Assembly: GCA_013399305.1 (NCBI GenBank)
Contig: VXAI01000049.1
Coordinates: 2,427,965-2,491,964 of the forward strand
Direction of reading: 5' to 3'
Origin: Rostratula benghalensis
Lineage: Eukaryota; Chordata; Aves; Charadriiformes; Rostratulidae
DNA length: 64,000 nucleotides
This document shows positions 36,619 to 46,920 of this stretch, piece after piece. The notes beneath the pieces are model-generated. The model was given only the letters and a program-made list of their open reading frames with translations, had not been told where the DNA came from and searched no databases. The stretch's first letter is position 1; the number at the start of each line of letters is the position of its first letter. The position numbers and the translations under genes are program-made.

Positions 36619-38147
36619 CTGTGGGTGAGGGAGTGGCCCTGGTCTGAAATGCAGCTCTTGGTAACAGCCCTGATTCCGGAAAGTTTCCCCCATCAGCTGG
36701 GGACTTGCTTGTAACCCAATGTATTTCTCAGCGCTTTCCCGAACTGTCACAGTTCCTGACATTTTAGTTAGCATACTATGGAGTTTTTATATTATGGGAA
36801 GTGTTAAACTGGTCCTTACGGTCCTTGAAACCTGTGTAATAGGATAAGGGAGCAAACACATGCCATCTGAATTACTGAGGGGCTGTTGCTCACTTGTAAA
36901 GCTTGATTGCATCTAGAAATCAACATTTGGTTCAGAAGCGTCTTACTTTGATAAGGTTAACTTCTTTCCTGGGAGTGATAAAGTGTTAAATAAGCACTGT
37001 GACTGTGAATGGAGTTCAGGTAATGGTAGCCCCATAAATAGATGTTCTGACTCTTAGGGGAATGGATACCGAATCCTTTCCGAAATTTCTCTGAGCACAA
37101 AGAACCGAAGTCTTTGAGCCTGCAGCGCTCGTGACCTAGCAATTAAACAAGCATCCTTGGAGAACAGCTGAGATGAGCGGGCAAAGTGCAGATATTTGGG
37201 GGGGTGTGTGTGAGTGCTGTGTTGTGGATCCCATTGCCTAGTTCCTCCCCACATCAGCCCTGTCTCTGCTCTGGCTCTTGCATTTGGGCCCCACAATGAG
37301 TTGGAGCAGAACAGATGCCTTCTCCAGGTGTGACAGCAGCAAGTCCTCCTGTGCTGGGGCAGAACTGGGGTGTGGAACATCCTCCTGATGACAGCCAACT
37401 CCTCCCTGCACCAGGCCATGGGTGGGCAGTGCACAAGGTTATTGATCTTTAAGCATTTTCTACACTGCCAGACCAAGGCGGTTTTCCAGTCAAACCTAGT
37501 CTTTCTGAAGGGCTTCAACTTCATAGATGCCTCCAGAGTTCACCACCAAAGGGAACAGCTGTTGGAGCAAGCACATTCTTTAGTGAGTTTCCTATAACTC
37601 TCTCATAATCATCACCTTGAAGGATGCAGCGAAGAGTGTCTCTGTTTTCATTTCCAATATTTTATCTCTGTGTGCTGGCAAATACTATGGACCATTTGCA
37701 AAAGAGAAGGAAGAAAAATGTTAATGCCTTAAAAATAGAGGCTTAGTGGTGTGAGTGTTGATATCAAGTTTTGATACTTGACTTTGAAACTGTTTCTTGC
37801 CTACCCTTTTTTCTACTCATCGGCATAGTGAAGTCGGCATAGGGAGACGTGCACCTTCTCCATTGGTGCACTGTGGTGCACCTTGGAGGCTGTTCTGCAG
37901 GTGACCCATGGAGCAGAGTGGGACACAACGGTCCTCTTGCTGCATTGTCTCTGTATTACCGAAGGAGTAACAGTACACTTTCCCAAAACACTTGAGAATG
38001 ATAATTCCTGTGGTTGCAGCCATGGTGCAGGCACACAACAAAAGGTGGGGAGAAAATGGTCGTGAGTTTGTGAAGGAAAACAGCAAGTATGCAACAAAAA
38101 CTTGTGGAGTTCACTTGTTGTGAACATCCTGCTGAAAACTCGAGTGA
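36619..38147. other. Unique intronic sequence, no gene seen
   Basis: Minus-strand frames of 146-156 codons (37054-37524 and 37813-38253) overlap other frames and resemble no known protein. No repeat family recognised. Confidence 0.5.
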
Positions 38148-38164
38148 TTTTTTTTTTTTTTTTT
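38148..38164. repeat. Poly(T) run, T17
   Basis: Seventeen thymines. A simple homopolymer. Confidence 0.85.
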
Positions 38165-38597
38165 GTGTCTTCATTTACAATGCCCAGTATGAAAGGTCTC
38201 CAAAACTTTGTGAAATGCTGAGCCTTCACTGTTATGTCACCGGGGGCTCCCATGAAGTATTTAGAGCTGATACAAGGTCTCTAGTTGCTGTGTGAGACTT
38301 CCTGTCTCTGTCTTAAACTGTGCTGCTGTTTCCTGTGGTATTCCCAAGCTCCAGAGTGTTTCATGTTTGTGGGTGGCTCCTGCCCATGCTGAACACCCGT
38401 GCCATGAACTTGTGTGTCTACGCATTCGGAGTCACTAACTGCAAAGATGGAAGTGTCTAGTCCTTGACTTCAGTAGTTATGATTGTGGCTGGTGTGTCTC
38501 AGAAAATGTATTTTTCTGCTAATGAAACAGGAATTATTTTGTTGTACTATGTATTTTGGAAGTGATTGTGTTGAATGCTGTGTACCTCTCCACTGGC

Positions 38598-38617
38598 TTT
38601 TTTTTTTTTTTTTTTTT
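38598..38617. repeat. Poly(T) run, T20
   Basis: Twenty thymines, 434 bases after the previous T-run. A simple homopolymer. Confidence 0.85.
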
Positions 38618-41100
38618 ACCATTCCTATTATTTAAATGCTAGCATCCACAAAATGAACATTAATGTACACTGGTCACCTGAGTCCACCTAGGTTTCAAGG
38701 AATTATAAAAATATTAAGAACCTAAAACTTTACCTGAGAAATCAGCTGAAGTGAATGACTCCTGACTAATATTACAGACAAAAGGGTTTTTTTGACTCTC
38801 TTCTCAGTAGCAAGCAATCCCTTCACGACTGTAGCAGCTAAGTCTGTTCTGGATGGACTCTGACCTCCTGGGGAGGGTTGGCCAAGTCCTAAGGCAGCCC
38901 CCAGGAGATCTGTCCCCTGATGGGGGTCTGTGGGACTACTCTCCCCAGAGACCAGTGTCTGGGCTCCAGCCTGCCAGGGAAAGATCCTTCCTGCTTCCCT
39001 CCTCACTCCCAGTGAGTCCAGCAACAGCCATGTGCAACTGAGGGCAAACCTTAGCTGCATCTGCTGGGGTGTTGAAGTTAAGTTTGGGAGGCAGAAATGG
39101 ATTATCTTTCCCACTTTCCTGACTTCTGTGGCTTCTGCTCACTGCTGAGGTAAAGCCAGCAGTGAGGCTGCTTCAAATGCTGGCTCCCTAAATAATGATT
39201 TATATCCAGAAGATTAGGGCAGCCACAGAGGAACCTCTCAGCTCTTGGTTTGATGCCCGTTATGGAGAGTGGAGAGCGTGGAGATGCTTGACTCCACCAC
39301 ATATAGTTGAGTGTCTCCCTACAATTACACTCGGTGCCTGTGACAAAGCCTGATCACCTCTTTTTTTTCTTTCTTTTTTTTTTTTTTCTTCTTCAGCTTC
39401 ACAGGCACCCTTCCCTCCCAAACCTCTGGCACCTCTTAATTACACTGGTGTGTAGACCAAATATTTCTCTTCTGGATGTGGTTTGCTTTTGCCCCTTGTT
39501 TCTCTGTGCCCACTGCCTGCCTGGTTTAGTGGGTGAATGGGTGGGCAGGACAGGATGAAGTGCTTGGGTCTGGGCTCCCAACTGGCCACCACTGACCGTG
39601 CTGCTCCATTAGATTACCCAATACTGGTCCTGAGCTGGTGGTCATGTCCTGCCTGGATGTGTTTGGGTGTCCCCAACTGGCACCACACCAAACAATGTGG
39701 GGGCCCAGCTCCCTTCTTGCAGTGCCCCTGCCCTGTGCCTGCTGTCCAAGGGGACAATATTACTTGCTGTCCTGCTGCCCAAGAGAAACGTCAGTCCAGT
39801 ACAGCAACAAGTCTCGGAGGGGGCTCAGCTGTTACTTTTTCTTATGGTTGATGCTATGAAAGATGATTATGGCTCAAAAAATTATATAATAATAAAAAAG
39901 AGGAATAGTGGGTTTAGCAGTAGCTGCAGAGATGTGCATCTGTGTCTAAGCTCAAGAGGCTCCATCCCACCAGCCTCCCCCTTACATGGGGGTGCAGTGC
40001 TGTCAGCGATGTGGAGGGTCTGTGTAGATAGAGGGGGAGAATCTGAACCCATGGCTGTGCTAATATAAAGTGAATTTGTCTTCACATGTGTGTTCTCTGT
40101 CCCCTTTTCAGTCTTTAGGGAACAAAGCAAATTAATGCCAACAGAGGCTGACTCAAACCTTTGCCCTCATTTAAGGGATTCCAAAAAATGCAGTTTTGTT
40201 ACGTGCTGGAGCCAGCTGCCCTACAGCAGCTCAAGGGCTAGAGCAGTCTCCGGTGTTTTAACCAACACAAAAGGCAGTGTGTTGCTAAAATTGTCAATGA
40301 CCACTACAGATCTGATACTTCTACTTGACTAGGAGTGAATTTATTGCTTTTATGTATTTTTAAAAGACGGACTTTTTTTTTTATAAAATTTTTCTAGGAT
40401 AAGAGGTAAAGGAAATAAAATTTAAAAAAAAAACACCAAAAAGCAACACCTTAGCATAAAAGTAGTACTATAAAAAAACTGTCCAAGCAAGCCAACCAAA
40501 AAGCAGTCAAAGATAAAATATAAGTAAAACGTTCCACTTGTCTGTTTTGAGTAAGGTACATGAAGTGGTAACTTAGCTTCTTTATTAAGCTTATTTACTT
40601 GGCTTATTTAGTTTTGCGGCAAAACCCTCCCAAATGTGCATAGATTGCAATGTTCAAACAGGGATATATTTGTGTAAGAGTGAAATTGTCCAGAGTTTTT
40701 TTTATTAAGAGATAGGTCAAAACTGGGGACAAGATGGTGGTTTATGGAACACAAAATGGCAGGTGACCCCCTAGGAGGGAGCAGGCACGAGCCAAGCCTG
40801 CTCTGCCGCTGTCAGGGAATGCTTCAAGAGGCTCGTGGCTTTGTGTCTTGTTTTTCTCTGTCATTCTGGAATTTATGCAAGGATAGACTTCTTGTGAAAA
40901 AAGTATAACTGTTTCTCAAGTACGATTTTTTTCAAAAGAAGTGGCCAAATTCTATGCTCCACTGTTAGTGAACTTGCAGAGGATCAGGACCAGAGCTGTG
41001 CCCTTCTGTGGAGTACGTGTTTGTTTATGGTCTGGACACAAAATCAAAATTTGGCAAGGCACTGCCTGTGTAAATTATCCTCTCTGTTTGAGAGCCCCTC
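38618..41100. other. Unique intronic sequence, no gene seen
   Basis: Includes a T-rich tract at 39361-39391 that ends like a splice acceptor (cttcttcag) without a matching exon after it. Chance frames reach 133 codons. No repeat family recognised before the CR1 at 41105. Confidence 0.5.
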
Positions 41101-41104
41101 AGGC

Positions 41105-41348
41105 TGAGGGGCAGTGAGTACAAGCTGGAACACAGGAAGTTCCATTCAAATCTGAGGAAAAATTTCTTTATGGTGAGGGTGGCAGAGCCCTGGCAGAGGC
41201 TGCCCAGGGAGGGTGTGGAATCCCCTTCTCTGGAGACCTTCAAGCCCCTCCTGGATGCAGCCCTGAGTGATGTGCTCTGGGCAACCCTTTAGCAGGGGAG
41301 TGGGACTGGGTGAGCTCCATAGGTCCCTTCCAGCTCTGACCATTCATA
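41105..41348 (+). mobile_element. CR1 LINE, truncated 3' end (sense)
   Basis: Shows gggcagtgagtacaagctgg, aacacaggaagttccattc, ggtgagggtggcagagccct, gcagaggctgcccagggag, ggagaccttcaagcccctcc, ctggatgcagccctgagtga and the 3' end aggtcccttccagctctgac. It is the same subfamily as the minus-strand copy at 63440. About 244 bases, 5'-truncated, and it ends about 790 bases before the ZNF423 exon. Confidence 0.93.
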
Positions 41349-42110
41349 ATGCCACATGATGTCACCATTGACATCAACCTGATAGATAAGTTTACAGGAT
41401 GCCAGAATTCCTTATTGGATTGAGGGGGGAGGGGGAATGAAAGCACAAAATCAAGAATCTTGTGATGAAAATGTAAACACTCAATGTAAATGCTCACTGG
41501 AGCAGGTCCCAGGCTCTGGGTGCACTGGTCCCACCTGGTCGATAGGGGCTGTGTGCGTGGCTTTGCGGTGTGGTTTGGATTTCAGTTGCAAAATTGTGTA
41601 GAATTTGTATTTGAACTCAACACAATTTAGATAAAAGACCTAGAGTTTGTCCAGCGCATGGAATAATTACTTTTCATCGGGAAATAAAGACTCATGATTT
41701 ATATTTGTTTGGTGTCACAGCGACAGAGCAGGCAGGTGAAGATGATCAACTGCTGCAATTAAAAAGAGTTTCTGTAGTTACCATGTTTAAATGCCTGGCA
41801 ACTTTGCACATGCAAGTTGTTGTGAATGTACAAAACTTCAAATATGAAAACTAAGCAGCCAGTGATGTTTAAACCTCTATTAAAGTTTCACATGAACTCA
41901 CTGATGCCTGTTCAGGAAGAAACTGCAAACAGAAATCCCATATTTAGGCTAAAATATAGGGAAAATATCTTTACTAAATTTCTACCTCATGAATTATTTT
42001 ATAGAAAGCAGTAAGTTCTTTTTCACCAGTGTAGAAGTCTGTTTTAATACTTAATGTCATAGCGGACCTAGTTTTCTGATGGCTTTGCTTTCCAGTTGGT
42101 TTGTTTTAGC
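41349..42110. other. Intronic sequence just before the exon
   Basis: AT-rich unique DNA leading to the branch site. A 62-codon frame at 41826-42014 has no splice context and is taken as chance. No repeat seen. Confidence 0.5.
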
Positions 42111-42139
42111 AATCTCAACTTATTTTTGTTCTTTTTCAG
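42111..42139 (+). other. Splice acceptor and branch region of the ZNF423 exon
   Basis: Immediately before the exon there is a strong pyrimidine tract (tatttttgttctttttcag) ending in CAG at 42137-42139. A plausible branch point lies in aatctcaact, with the adenine near 42118, about 21 bases before the AG. No other AG lies between that adenine and the exon, as expected for a functional acceptor. The branch site is inferred from spacing and composition only. Confidence 0.8.
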
Positions 42140-42199
42140 TTGAAGAGGGTGAATCTTCAGATTTTGCTTTGACCTGGGACTCATCAGTGACTCAATCAG
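42140..42199 (+). CDS. ZNF423: ZNF423 internal coding exon (probably coding exon 2)
   Basis: A 60-base exon of the zinc finger transcription factor ZNF423 (ZFP423/OAZ). Read with two bases finishing a codon from the previous exon, it encodes EEGESSDFALTWDSSVTQS plus one base of the next codon. If the previous exon ends in G, the first residue is Val. From memory, the human protein near its N-terminus reads [20 protein letters not shown], so about 15 of 19 residues agree and the exon borders fit. The other two frames have stops. The segment has no zinc finger; it is the acidic/Ser-rich linker between the short N-terminus (in one isoform a NuRD-recruiting RRKQ-type motif) and the first C2H2 finger. 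ZNF423 is a nuclear protein of about 30 fingers that binds EBF and BMP-activated SMADs and acts in cerebellar and preadipocyte development. The exon is phase 1-1, so skipping it keeps the frame. The paralogue ZNF521 lacks this sequence as I recall it. Confidence 0.9.
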
Positions 42200-42206
42200 G
42201 TAAATA
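42197..42206 (+). other. Splice donor of the ZNF423 exon
   Basis: The exon ends in CAG and is followed by gtaaata, a near-consensus U1 donor (CAG|GTAAAT). The exonic CAG occupies 42197-42199 and the intronic GT 42200-42201. Together with the acceptor it defines a clean 60-base exon. Confidence 0.85.
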
Positions 42207-42955
42207 TTTTAGGTTCTTCTGATTTGCAAAAACCGCCAGAAAGCTGCCAGGGTTTTTACAGGAACTGTATTTTGTATGTCACATTCCTGTCTCAAATCCA
42301 AGACTACCCACTGCAACACAATTTTTATATCAGTTCCATATGGTCAATAAAATCTATTACATACAGAGACTAATATACTCTTATCCTCCGGAGAGCCATT
42401 CTTTCTTCTTGTGGGCACACTGAAATGGGTTGTGATTTCTCCAGTATAACCACTTTGAAGTTTTCTGCAATGGGCACTGTTACACATTCATTCCAATCTA
42501 ATTACATAAAAGCTACTTTAATAGGAATTTTAAACTTCAGTCTCAACTGGAATGTGCGTTTTTCTCCTCTTGGAGGAAATTGGAAAGTACTGTCGGGGCT
42601 GGAGAATAAAAGTGCTACATGGCCATGGTAGAAAGATTTAACATTTGAACCAGGTTTTGGTTTGCTTGAGAGTAATAACACTTAAACATTCTTCAGCTGT
42701 GTTACTTCGATAATTTAAATAAAAAGAGCATCAAGAAACTGAATGGGACAAAGCCAATTTGTCTGTAGTTGTGTAACGTGCATTGGTAAGACAAACGTGA
42801 GGGAAAATGTTGAAGTAGTTTGCATTTAAAGTAACTGCCTGCATTTCAGTCACTCCTTGTGTCCTATATAAGGATATCTTACCATCTATCGTGTCTCTAA
42901 CACTTATGAAATTCTCAGACTGGTCTAGATTTTTGAAGCCACTGACTTTCTGCTC
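42207..42955. other. Intronic sequence just after the exon
   Basis: AT-rich unique DNA. No second exon or alternative donor with a sensible ZNF423 continuation recognised. The frames at 42425-42631 (+) and 42731-43054 (-) look like chance. Confidence 0.5.
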
Positions 42956-42959
42956 TCTC

Positions 42960-43400
42960 TCTCCGTGCCGGGCTGCGTGATGGTATTCTCTTAGAAGCAC
43001 AGCAGCGATGCGAGAACAGCTCAGAAACTGAGCAGTAATGTGGAAATTACCCATGGTGCTGCATTCCTGGTTAGCCTGGCTTTCAGAAGTGTCACGGCAA
43101 GACTGACTTTCAGGAGGCTTCTAGCACCCAGCTGCTCTTGAAGGCGTAAGCTGCCCTTGTCTGGCACGTTGTGGCGTCTCACAACTGCGCCTCCCGGTTG
43201 CATCTTCTCTGGCTGTTGGAAGGGTGTGTGTTTTCACCAGTCTCCGAGAGCAAATACCGTGCTGCTGCTGCTGCACACCCCCAGCTGGGATGGGGAAGGC
43301 CCCGTTGTGCCTGGAGCTAACGGCGCATGAAAAGAGCGCTTGCCGGCTCCCTTGCTTGACCTTCGCCTCTAACAGCGGTGGAGTGGAGTTACCGGTGTTA
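42960..43400. other. Moderately CpG-bearing patch about 0.8 kb after the exon
   Basis: Contains a higher CpG frequency than its flanks (ctccgtgccgggctgcgtga, gcagcgatgcgagaacag, taacggcgcatgaaaagagc) and a short (GCT)4 run near 43259. It may be a regulatory patch. No exon recognised. Confidence 0.25.
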
Positions 43401-46400
43401 TCACAAACCTTGAGTTGTAGTAAATTTAACACAGGCTGAGGCTCAAAACAGCAACAACAAAAATAATTTCTGTGCAGAGCAGGAGTTGATCTGGGATTGC
43501 TGGATGGGATTGGGGGCTATGCTGTAAGTCAAAGACAGCTTGTGGAAGGCGTTTCCCAAATTAGTTGAGTCTCTCCATTTTTCTTCATTTACTCCCATAA
43601 TTACAGCTCTCATTCAAGACGTCGGATGTGGAACAAAATGTATTGTATGTGAGATTTATGGCAGCTTAAGGAGAATGTGTGCTAATGGGGAGGTTTTCCT
43701 CTTAAAACATTTAGTAGCTGCGGATGTCAATCTTGCACGCATATGAAGATTGCAGTATCCTATCAAGACAGGATGCAGTGCATGGGACAGAGGTTGCAGG
43801 CTGGAAGATGACTGAGGAACTCCATAGAAAAAGCCTAAAAAGCTCTAGTACGTGGTGGCACAACAGCGTGGAGTCACTGGCTCTTGTGTGGTGTGCCTCC
43901 AAAGCTAAATTCGGTAACTGAAACCAGTCCCTCAGTCCCAGTGTGCAAGACTTTCATTATGTTCTTTTATGATCTTCCTGTTTGCATTAGCTCCAGTAGA
44001 GTGATGTTGAACTTCAATAAAGGGTGAAAAAACACGCTTCAACTTCTCGTTTCATGCCCCTTCTTTCCCTGGCCCAAAGTGACAAAACTGCCTCCCCTTC
44101 CTTGACCCTCCCACCCACCCCCAACAGAAGAAAAACCAAAAGGCTAAACCCAGGACTTGGTAACTCTGAACTGCTTGCCAGATGTTTCAAATTAACATAT
44201 TTCTCTGCCTTCTTCTCCTGTGTGTGTTTGTACATCTCTGTGTGTGTGTGCAAACACACACAAAGTGACTTCTGAAAAATGCTGTTGGGGCTCTGTGTGG
44301 CTGCTGTGGGCCAGGGGAGAAGGGGTCCCAGGGTGGCATGGTACCTAGGGGCAGCAAGAGCAGGTAGAGTGTCCTTTGTAAACTTTTTTTTTTTTTTTTT
44401 AAATGCTAGCAAAATACTTACATAGATGCAGTTGTGGGGGAGAGAAGGTAATTTGCTGCTCTGTCTTATATTGTTCATCAAACCAGTAGAAGCTATACTG
44501 GCAGAGGCAAAATGCTTTGGAGGACCCTTGGTGCAGTTTCATTAGGGTATTTATTGAAATATTTCAGATACAAAACCAAATAGTTTTATGATTTTTTATT
44601 TTTTTTTTTTTTTAACCACAACTTAAAGGCTTATGTATTAACTTAGAGACTCAGGAAAACATATAAGGAGGCAGAGACTGCCCTTCTGCCCAGGGTAAAT
44701 AACGTGGGTGTCCTGCCAGCCCTGTTTAACAATGGGCATATAGCGAATTTCCTTCCTCTCCAGGTCTTGTAAACATTTCTTTCTTAACGTAAAAAGGAGG
44801 AAAAAAGCTTTTCCTTTCCTCTTAATGTGAGGATTTAGCTAGCTGTTAAATAGCAGGTCAGTAGTGTTTTGCTGTGTAAGATACAGAGATGTTTTCTGTC
44901 CCAGAAGAAGAGCGCTGCCAAGTGCTCCTTCTCCCTGCTTTTCCCTCTTCACAGCAAGTGCAGCCCTTGAAGCTGGTCCGTCTCGCCCCCAAGCATGAGG
45001 GAGGGTGGGCTGAGCAGGGCTTCTGAGGGGCCAGGCGAGCACCCACCTCTGCTTTGCCAAAGGGTTTTCTGCTCCTTCAAAGCCAAGAGGAAAATAAGAT
45101 TCAGTATTGGTCTGGCTGGACCCTTGCTTTGCAGTGCTGCATTGCTGTTGTAATGCATCACGGGAGTATTATCTTGAGGAGCAGCAAGGGACATGTTAAA
45201 GAAGTAAAAAAATCTTAGTAAATATATAGAGAATTTAAGGCATTTTAAAGACCTATGAAAGCATTTTACATGGGGGTTGCTGGGGACTTTCTCATTAGCC
45301 TGACTGCAAGGCCCTGGGGAAGCTTGGCTGAATTGTCTGGGGCAAACGGAGCAGATTTTGTCTTCTCCTTAGGAGCCTGCAGACCTAAAAGCCTCATTTT
45401 GTTGTGGTGTGTGTGTGTCTGCTTCTGAGGTAACTGAAGGTCTCTTATTTCTGCATGCAGCTATGAGCTATGGCACTGATCAAGAGCTTGGGACCATGGC
45501 CCTGTAGCCTGAGTGCTTGGGACAAATGGCCCAGGGTCTGTGTGGGTGTGCATGAGACTGCAGTGTTCAGGACTGGAAGGACCTCGCCAGTGCCCAGCCA
45601 TGTATTAGTACACAATGTTAGTATCATCCAATTATAGCATTCCAGAAATGATGAAAATAGGAGGGGGGCAGAAAAAAAGAATAGGGGAAGCAGCAGCTTT
45701 TGAGAAACAAACCACAAAATAAAAGAAAACCACTTTGTGGTCACTCTTTTTCCCCTCTCTCTGCTTAGCATGGCATCTCCCAGCTATAGGTAAATCACAA
45801 TTTTCACTTGGTATCTTTGAGGAGGAACATCTTGGTGCAGTTTAGAGACTTAGTTTCATTTAGACATTTTTAAGGCCAACTCTGCTCTCCCTGCTTCTTC
45901 CCTCCTGGCTGTTCCACGTGCTCTCCTCCACCACTGGTCTTCTGACCAATGCTGCTGCTGTCTGCCCCCAAAATGTTGAGTGTTTCTGTTTTCCTCTTAC
46001 TGTTTCATAGGATTGGGTTCAATTTTGGCTGTCAAAGGAGCGAAAAGGATGAGAAGGCCAGGCTCTCATGCAGCAAATGGAACTTGCTCCTGGAAGTATT
46101 CATGTGTTAACTTTTTTTCCTTTTCTATTTATTCAGATAAGCTACAGAAAATGTTTTCTCCTTCCTCACCTTTCCCTTTTTGGAGGCTTGTTTCAGCCAC
46201 AGAATTTGTTGTCCCCTCAGCTTTCGTCCAGCACTCTGGCCTTGTACACCCCAGCGCGGTCCACTGCCTGGTGCCTGCCCAGGCCACCAGCCTTGTGGGA
46301 CCCTGTGCCCTGTGGTCTCACAGACACAGCTCTCTGCCCACATGCCCCTGGCACCTCCCACAGAAGCCCTTACTGATCCTGTTCCAGCTGCATAACCTGC

Positions 46401-46420
46401 TGGGCATGGGCTGTGTCAGG
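43401..46420. other. Unique intronic sequence with T-runs
   Basis: T17 lies at 44384-44400 and T15 at 44599-44613. Chance frames reach 166 codons (45980-46480). No gene recognised. Confidence 0.5.
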
Positions 46421-46421
46421 A

Positions 46422-46650
46422 TGCAATGGTTTGAAGAACCTACAACTCCTTGTAGTTTAGACAATTATTCTACCACCTGATGACCCCTTCCCATCCAGGA
46501 GGGGAAATCAGGAAAACACAAGGAAACCCAAGAGCTGAAATATAGACAGATTTAGTAGAATGCTACTAAATAATTAATAATACTAAAGAAGCAATATTGA
46601 TCTTGATACCAATGTAAAATATACAAGGATTATGCTCAGTCAGTTATAGT
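46422..46650. mobile_element. Probable avian endogenous retrovirus LTR fragment
   Basis: Includes tgcaatggtttgaagaacct, accacctgatgaccccttcc, catccaggaggggaaatcag, agctgaaatatagacagatt, tagtagaatg and then an AT-rich aataattaataatac run. The order (TG...GGTTTGAA start, two GGGGAAA/CCCCTTCCC blocks, then a gagctgaaatatagacag-type block, then AAT-rich DNA) resembles common bird LTRs. No internal gag/pol region, primer-binding site or second LTR is seen, and the right end abuts a CR1. A solo or partial LTR is the best reading; family and strand are uncertain. Confidence 0.45.
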
Positions 46651-46920
46651 CTAGTGATAGGACAAGGGGTAATGGTTTTAAATTGGAAGAGGGGAGATTT
46701 AGATTGGATACCAGAAAGAAATTCTTTCCTGTGAGGGTGGTGAGACACTGGAACAGGTTGCCCAGAGAAGCTGTGGCTGCTCCATCCCTGGAGGGGTTCA
46801 AGGCCAGGCTGGATGGGGCTTGGAGCAACCTGGTCTGGTGGGAGGTGTCCCTGCCCAGGGCAGGGGGGGTGGAACTGGGTGATCTTTAAGGTCTCTTCCA
46901 ACTTGAATCATTCTGTGATG
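46651..46920 (+). mobile_element. CR1 LINE, truncated 3' end (sense)
   Basis: Shows gtgataggacaaggggtaat, ggttttaaattggaagaggg, tttagattggataccagaaa, gagggtggtgagacactgg, ccatccctggaggggttcaa, ggtctggtgggaggtgtccc and the 3' end cttccaacttgaatcattctgtg. Nearly identical in most blocks to the copy at 10890, so the same young-ish subfamily. About 270 bases, noncoding. Confidence 0.93.

Larger units (their letters stand above)
1..42139 (+). other. Intron of ZNF423 upstream of the small exon (5' end outside window)
   Basis: This span is assigned as intron because the only convincing exon begins at 42140 in mid-codon and its acceptor needs an upstream exon on the same strand. No candidate first exon was found here: I looked for an ATG followed by a short basic peptide (MHKKR-like or MSRRKQAKPRSVK-like) ending in a donor of the right phase and saw none. 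The intron is thus at least 42 kb if no unseen noncoding exon is inside. ZNF423 introns are very large in other vertebrates, which fits. Part of the far left could instead be promoter or exon 1 flank. Confidence 0.7.
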
